A stretch of DNA of 64,000 bases from Alkalicoccus urumqiensis (lineage in GTDB: Bacteria; Bacillota; Bacilli; Bacillales; Salisediminibacteriaceae). Of this stretch, positions 63,120-64,000 are shown piece by piece. A program made the translations under genes and the position numbers. Where the stretch lies: assembly GCF_002993335.1 (NCBI RefSeq), contig NZ_PVNS01000001.1, positions 186,001 through 250,000 on the forward strand, read 5' to 3'. The notes beneath the pieces were generated by a model that saw only the letters and a list, made by a program, of their open reading frames with translations, did not search any database and was not told the origin of the DNA. The first letter of the stretch is position 1. Every line of letters starts with the position of its first letter.

Positions 63120-64000
63120 CCTGTCTCCGCCCCTTCTGCATCCATCCAGGCTTCCAGCAGCGCTTCCTCCCGGATGAGCTTCTCCCGCTCCACCGGAAGC
63201 TTCGTCACCCGTACACCTGCCGCCTGGTAAATCGCTTCACATATCGCCGGTGCAAGCGCCACCGACCCGATTTCCCCGACACCGCGGGGCCCGTAGGTAT
63301 CCCCCTCCGGCAGCCTCTCCACCGCCTCGACGGCCTGGTGCTTCGGCACGTCCTGAATCGTCGGGATCAAGTACGCATCCAGATTTCCCGTCTGGTACAC
63401 CCCGTCATTCATCACCGCATCCTCCGTCAGCGTAAACCCGAGCGCCATAATACTCCCGCCCTCGATCTGACCGAGGTAGCCGAGCGGATTGACGACACTT
63501 CCTGCAGCCACCGCATGATCCGCTCCCGTCACTCTCACCGTACCGGTCAGCTGATTCACCTCTACCTCCGCGATCACTGCCGTCGACCCGTAGAGAAAAT
63601 GACCTCCCATAACTGGATCCGGTGTCAGCGGAAAGTGAAACTCCGTGCTTTCTTTCAGTGATCCTTCGGCTGCCAGGCGGCGGTAGGAAACGAGAAGCGC
63701 TCCGCTTTTTTTGTGGCGGATGCCTTCTGCTCCGGTTTCCATGTTTTCCACGGCTGCGCCGGTAAGTGCCGACGCCCGTTTAAAAAGAGTATTTTTAAAT
63801 GGCGGGACGAGGTACTCGAGCGCCTGCCAAATCATATTTGTCGATCGGGACGCTGTGGATGAACCGCTTTTCGGAACGGTACTCGTATCGCCTATCGTCA
63901 TCAGAAGGTCGTTTTCTGCGCAGTGGAAATGACGCAGCAGCATGATCTCAAGCGTGCCGACAAGCCCCTGGCCGAACTCCTCGTGGCCGAATGCCGCTTC
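63116..64000 (-). CDS. pucD: Xanthine dehydrogenase molybdenum subunit, C-terminal part
   Basis: The frame is open to the right edge, so only the last 294 residues are seen. The text EAAFGHEEFGQGLVGTLEI, STVPKSGSSTASRSTNMI and YGPRGVGEIGSVALAPAIC is that of the large subunit; the Glu in GVGEIG is the active-site base next to the molybdenum cofactor. It oxidises hypoxanthine and xanthine to urate. The start is outside the window. Confidence 0.93.
   Translation of the reverse strand, partial: EAAFGHEEFGQGLVGTLEIMLLRHFHCAENDLLMTIGDTSTVPKSGSSTASRSTNMIWQALEYLVPPFKNTLFKRASALTGAAVENMETGAEGIRHKKSGALLVSYRRLAAEGSLKESTEFHFPLTPDPVMGGHFLYGSTAVIAEVEVNQLTGTVRVTGADHAVAAGSVVNPLGYLGQIEGGSIMALGFTLTEDAVMNDGVYQTGNLDAYLIPTIQDVPKHQAVEAVERLPEGDTYGPRGVGEIGSVALAPAICEAIYQAAGVRVTKLPVEREKLIREEALLEAWMDAEGAETG

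Overview
The window looks like a chromosomal segment of a GC-rich, endospore-forming member of the Bacillaceae, possibly a salt- or alkali-adapted one. The evidence is the set of Bacillus housekeeping and regulatory loci (sigW-rsiW-cdaA-ybbR-glmM, glmS with its ribozyme, salA-kbaA, a complete mtl operon, a puc purine-degradation cluster), strong AGGAGG ribosome sites, and very acidic exported proteins. Genus-level placement (for example near Alkalicoccus or Salisediminibacterium) is inference only.

Layout. 0-3.3 kb: two small membrane proteins and a ZosA-type P1B ATPase. 3.4-5.5 kb: a cyclic-di-GMP riboswitch with its own terminator, leading into an S-layer-homology protein that ends in 28 aspartates. 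5.5-21.8 kb: carbohydrate island with a GH120 beta-xylosidase and AraC regulator, an esterase, a GntR regulator divergent from a maltose-type GH4 phospho-glucosidase and PTS EIICB, and a GH3 beta-glucosidase with a GPH symporter and another AraC regulator. 21.2-27.4 kb: small enzymes and transporters, including a frameshifted NUDIX gene. 27.4-35.4 kb: glmS behind a glmS ribozyme, then mtlA-mtlR-mtlF-mtlD. 36.4-43.8 kb: a secreted phospholipase-D-like protein, then the glmM-ybbR-cdaA and rsiW-sigW blocks. 44.2-45.3 kb: an isolated 5S rRNA gene with its own promoter and seven tRNAs. 45.4-51.3 kb: kbaA, salA, signal peptidase, a YtkA-like lipoprotein, and terC behind a manganese (yybP-ykoY) riboswitch. 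51.3-64 kb: purine catabolism, running from xanthine dehydrogenase (pucD, E, A, B) through a deaminase, uricase, OHCU decarboxylase and HIU hydrolase to allantoinase, allantoate amidohydrolase and PucG, with the regulator PucR.

The most unusual content is between genes. Many intergenic stretches hold arrays in which a 6-7 bp word recurs every 21 bp, usually exactly, with unrelated sequence of about 14-15 bp between the words. At least four, probably five, different words are used (GGACCA; TGGCGGT/TGGCGAT; ACGTCCGC-like; GGAGTC; TCCAAC-like), all with the same 21 bp period and occasional 17-19, 20 or 22 bp steps. Different words, one period and variable spacers are not what simple tandem duplication gives. 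21 bp is two turns of B-DNA, so the words of one array face the same side of the helix. A second family, a dispersed non-coding element of up to about 770 bp with a terminal hairpin and an internal hairpin that shows compensatory changes, occurs four to five times and tends to lie next to these arrays. I recognise neither family. All spacings were counted by eye from the sequence.
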